From the NCBI GenBank assembly GCA_030737835.1, contig CM060855.1, forward strand, positions 3,776,478 through 3,840,477: a DNA stretch of 64,000 nt, written 5' to 3'. This stretch comes from Acorus gramineus. Lineage: Eukaryota > Streptophyta > Magnoliopsida > Acorales > Acoraceae. The notes under the pieces are model-generated. The model did no database searches, was not told the origin of the DNA, and saw only the letters and a program-made list of their open reading frames with translations. Both the position numbers and the translations under genes were made by a program. This document shows, one piece after another, positions 61,802-64,000 of the stretch (position 1 is its first letter; the number at the start of each line of letters is the position of its first letter).

Positions 61802-62530
61802 ATGTCGACCTATCCAAAGCCGCCCGAGGTCACCGTCACCGGCTATCCGGCGTCGTCGGCGCCGCCTCCTCCCTTCACCGCCTACCCCTACCCGGCCCCT
61901 CCTCCGCCTCCATACGCCGCCCCCTACCACCACCCCTACCAGCCCTACCAGTCCCCGTACAGGATCTTCCTCCGCCCCCTCATGATCATCGCCGCCGCCG
62001 TCCTCCTCGCCGCTGGCATCACCACCTTCATCGTCTGGCTCGTCATCCGCCCCCGCCTCCCGGAGTTCTCCGTCTCCTCCGCCTCCGTCTCCGGCCTCTC
62101 CACGGACGCCCAGTCTTTGACCGCCTCGTTCGACGTCGCCTTCTCCGTCCGGAACCCTAGCAAGAAAGCCGGGATCGGATACGACGGCGTGGAGGCGGCT
62201 GTCTTTTACGGGGGCGATTCGGTGGTGAAGACGACGCTCCCCCCTCTCTATCAGGGGAGCGGGAACACCACCATCGTCCGCGCAAGGTTGGTCGCGGCGG
62301 GGACGTACGTGCCTCCCGGGATGGTGAAGGGGATCGCTGACGATCGGGCCGCGAAGGGGACGGTTTCGTTCGGGTTCGCGATCCGGGCCGCGGCATACTT
62401 CAGGAGTGGCGCGTGGAGGCCCAGGCAGCACCTTCTGACGGTGTACTGCGACGGTGTTCCGTTCAGGTTCGCAAATTCGACGGCCGGGGTGTTTTCGGGG
62501 CCACAGAAGCAGTGCAAGGTTGATTTGTGA
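61802..62530 (+). CDS. NDR1/HIN1-like protein with LEA2 domain
   Basis: Single exon, 242 residues, stop TGA at 62528-62530. The N-terminus (1-53) is a Pro/Tyr-rich cytoplasmic tail (MSTYPKPPEV, YPYPAPPPPPYAA). One membrane helix follows at about 59-82 (LMIIAAAVLLAAGITTFIVWLV). The rest is a LEA2 fold: FDVAFSVRNPSKKAGIGYDG corresponds to the family's NPNK-type turn, and YCDGVPF near the end is the usual late motif; it closes QKQCKVDL. NHL proteins are plasma-membrane anchored and linked to defence and stress. The sequence is very GC-rich in third positions, unlike the TMK gene. GTGAGT just after GATTT at the stop and a TTTGCAG at about 62632 could splice to give a tail ending KVDFV instead. 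The exact subfamily is not determined. Confidence 0.9.
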   Translation: MSTYPKPPEVTVTGYPASSAPPPPFTAYPYPAPPPPPYAAPYHHPYQPYQSPYRIFLRPLMIIAAAVLLAAGITTFIVWLVIRPRLPEFSVSSASVSGLSTDAQSLTASFDVAFSVRNPSKKAGIGYDGVEAAVFYGGDSVVKTTLPPLYQGSGNTTIVRARLVAAGTYVPPGMVKGIADDRAAKGTVSFGFAIRAAAYFRSGAWRPRQHLLTVYCDGVPFRFANSTAGVFSGPQKQCKVDL

Positions 62531-63510
62531 GTGTTATGTTTTAAAAACTTGGAATTTCTGTATTTTAACATATAGAGGTCTTGACATATGTGACATTGAA
62601 TCTGGTTTTTGGTTTTGTATTGTGTCTTTGCAGCGTGTGATGTGGCATTGATGATTTGTGGAATAATTTGAGGTTGCATAACAGAACAGAACAAGCTAAT
62701 TTTATGTTTGGGTGTTGATGGATCCGGCCAGTTACTGATTAAACTGTTTGTATGAAAGCTCGGCCGTCAATAGTATGTGTGTATGAACAGTTTAATGAGT
62801 ATATGGTTGGACTTGTGGGTGGCTTCTTTCGTGCAATTTGATAGCATTGTTAATTGTACTTTAATTTGAATAACCTGTTTAATTATGGATTGTTAATGTT
62901 AGTATGCTTCCTAGATAGTTTATTTGATATATGAAGTGTGTTTATTGTTGTGTTTGTTGTTTCTTTATCCCCTGTTGATCGGTTCAGGAAGAAAAAGTTC
63001 TGACCTGTTTAAGTGTGCTTGTCATGAAGTTTAAGTTTATCTTCTCTGTTAACAGCCTTGCTGCATTTTCTATCATAAAAGATGATGTTTTGTTGATCCT
63101 CATTTGATGGGACTGTTTCAAAAGCAGGGGCCAGGGGAGTTTATGTATTGTTTGTTATGATACATGAATGAGGCACTCCATTTTTTGTTACGGTAACAAC
63201 AGGGACAATGTCATTGTATTCAGATTCATATGTGTGTCAACATAGTTGGAATTAAATAAATTTCTCCAAAAGTTCTGTGGCAATTGGTAAAGTAGAGAAT
63301 ACGATCTCTTTTTTATTGATTTTTCTTTGATGAAATGGTAGGCGTCAGTTTTTATATTAAGTTACAAGAGAAGCCCAAAAGGGATAAACATAACATGTGA
63401 CAAAAAAAACAATACCAAGAGTAGCTGGACAATCCCACAATAGAGGAGGTTTCTACTGAGGAACTGCCAGCCAACATCAAACACTATAGTTACTCCACAA
63501 TAACAAGATT
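62531..63510. other. 3' flank of the NHL gene
   Basis: Presumed 3' untranslated region, possibly with a 3' intron of about 105 bp, followed by AT-rich intergenic DNA. Confidence 0.5.
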
Positions 63511-64000
63511 TCACTCCAAGAAATTAACCTCAATTTCATGAATTGCTTTTTCTTTTTTTTTGGTTTGAAATGAATGATAGGGACAAAAGCCCAAATTTAG
63601 GAAGTACAGGGCAAAATAGAAGAAAATGAATAAAGAAATTCCAATAGAAGAGAAATCTACCAAGGAGCCTCCCACTTGTACCCAACTATCCTGAATCAAT
63701 AGACGACTTCCCTGCATAGTAATAGACGTTGCATCCGCACAAAATCTCCCCCGGTCGATGTACCTAATAGTCAGCGTATAGTGAGCGTATAGTGTTTCTC
63801 CTTGAAAAAAATGTTGTTCTGTGTACACCAAATAGCCCAGACTGTTTTGGCACATAAATTTGGGAGACCTTTGCCCTCACACTTCTATCCCCTGCACTCC
63901 TTAGAGACCTCCCAGACTCCCACAACTCATCCAAGAATACAAAATTTGTATCCCACCCGGTGGCTAAGTGTAGCCAATACCAGACCCTCCGCACCAACGG
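63511..64000 (-). mobile_element. L1-type LINE 3' coding end (runs off the right edge)
   Basis: The minus strand reads RRVWYWLHLATGWDTNFVFL, then DELWESGRS, and after a frameshift FFQGETLYAHYTLTIRYIDR and GRFCADATSI. This is the zinc-binding (zf-RVT) C-terminal region of plant non-LTR retrotransposons. At least one frame break shows decay. The same family occurs at 7050-7650 and 7790-8075. Confidence 0.65.

Noticed and set aside
61619..62431. 270-residue open frame on the minus strand
   Set aside because: It lies opposite the NHL gene, is Arg/Gly/Asp-rich and is an artefact of the GC-rich sense codons.
1..64000. CRISPR arrays, operons or bacterial-type defence systems
   Set aside because: The window is plant nuclear DNA; no regularly spaced identical repeats with unique spacers and no clustered prokaryotic genes are present.

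Overview
The window is nuclear DNA of a flowering plant. Genes are split by GT-AG introns, spacers are AT-rich and packed with small transposons, and every recognisable protein belongs to a plant family. The GC-rich coding sequence of the LEA2/NHL gene and of a captured transporter fragment hints at a monocot, but this is only an inference; the species cannot be named.

Genes, left to right: the last exon of an unidentified plus-strand gene (2-130); NSA2, a 60S ribosome-biogenesis factor (minus, 2124-8711, nine exons, the first holding only the ATG); a TMK-family leucine-rich-repeat receptor kinase (plus, 22174-26003); VPS60/CHMP5 of the ESCRT-III system (minus, 30154-37007, seven exons); a three-exon CLV3/CLE40-like peptide precursor (minus, 40726-41205), too finely split to show as one open frame; subunit 8 of mitochondrial complex III (minus, 56416-58593); and an NDR1/HIN1-like LEA2 membrane protein (plus, 61802-62530). 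These are unrelated housekeeping and signalling genes with no operon-like logic. The TMK kinase and the CLE peptide are both cell-surface signalling components, but nothing in the sequence links them.

The spaces between genes, and the long introns of NSA2 (3.7 kb) and VPS60 (4.8 kb), are a transposon mosaic. The clearest items are: two gene-capturing Mutator-like elements (Pack-MULEs), one carrying a broken NFD4-type transporter fragment inside NSA2 intron 3 with a 10-bp target duplication, the other 3.3 kb long and carrying a broken pyrroline-5-carboxylate reductase first exon with a 9-bp target duplication; a 5S-rRNA-like segment typical of Cassandra TRIM elements in VPS60 intron 2; a solo LTR with a perfect 5-bp target duplication; several families of foldback MITEs with visible target duplications; L1-type LINE 3' ends; and a segmental duplication (about 45.3-47.6 kb and 55.0-56.0 kb) whose two copies were later interrupted by different insertions, so that each shows the empty site of the other.

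Exon boundaries were found by reading GT/AG sites and protein-family continuity by eye. Transposon edges without a stated target duplication are approximate to about 20 bases. No database search was possible.
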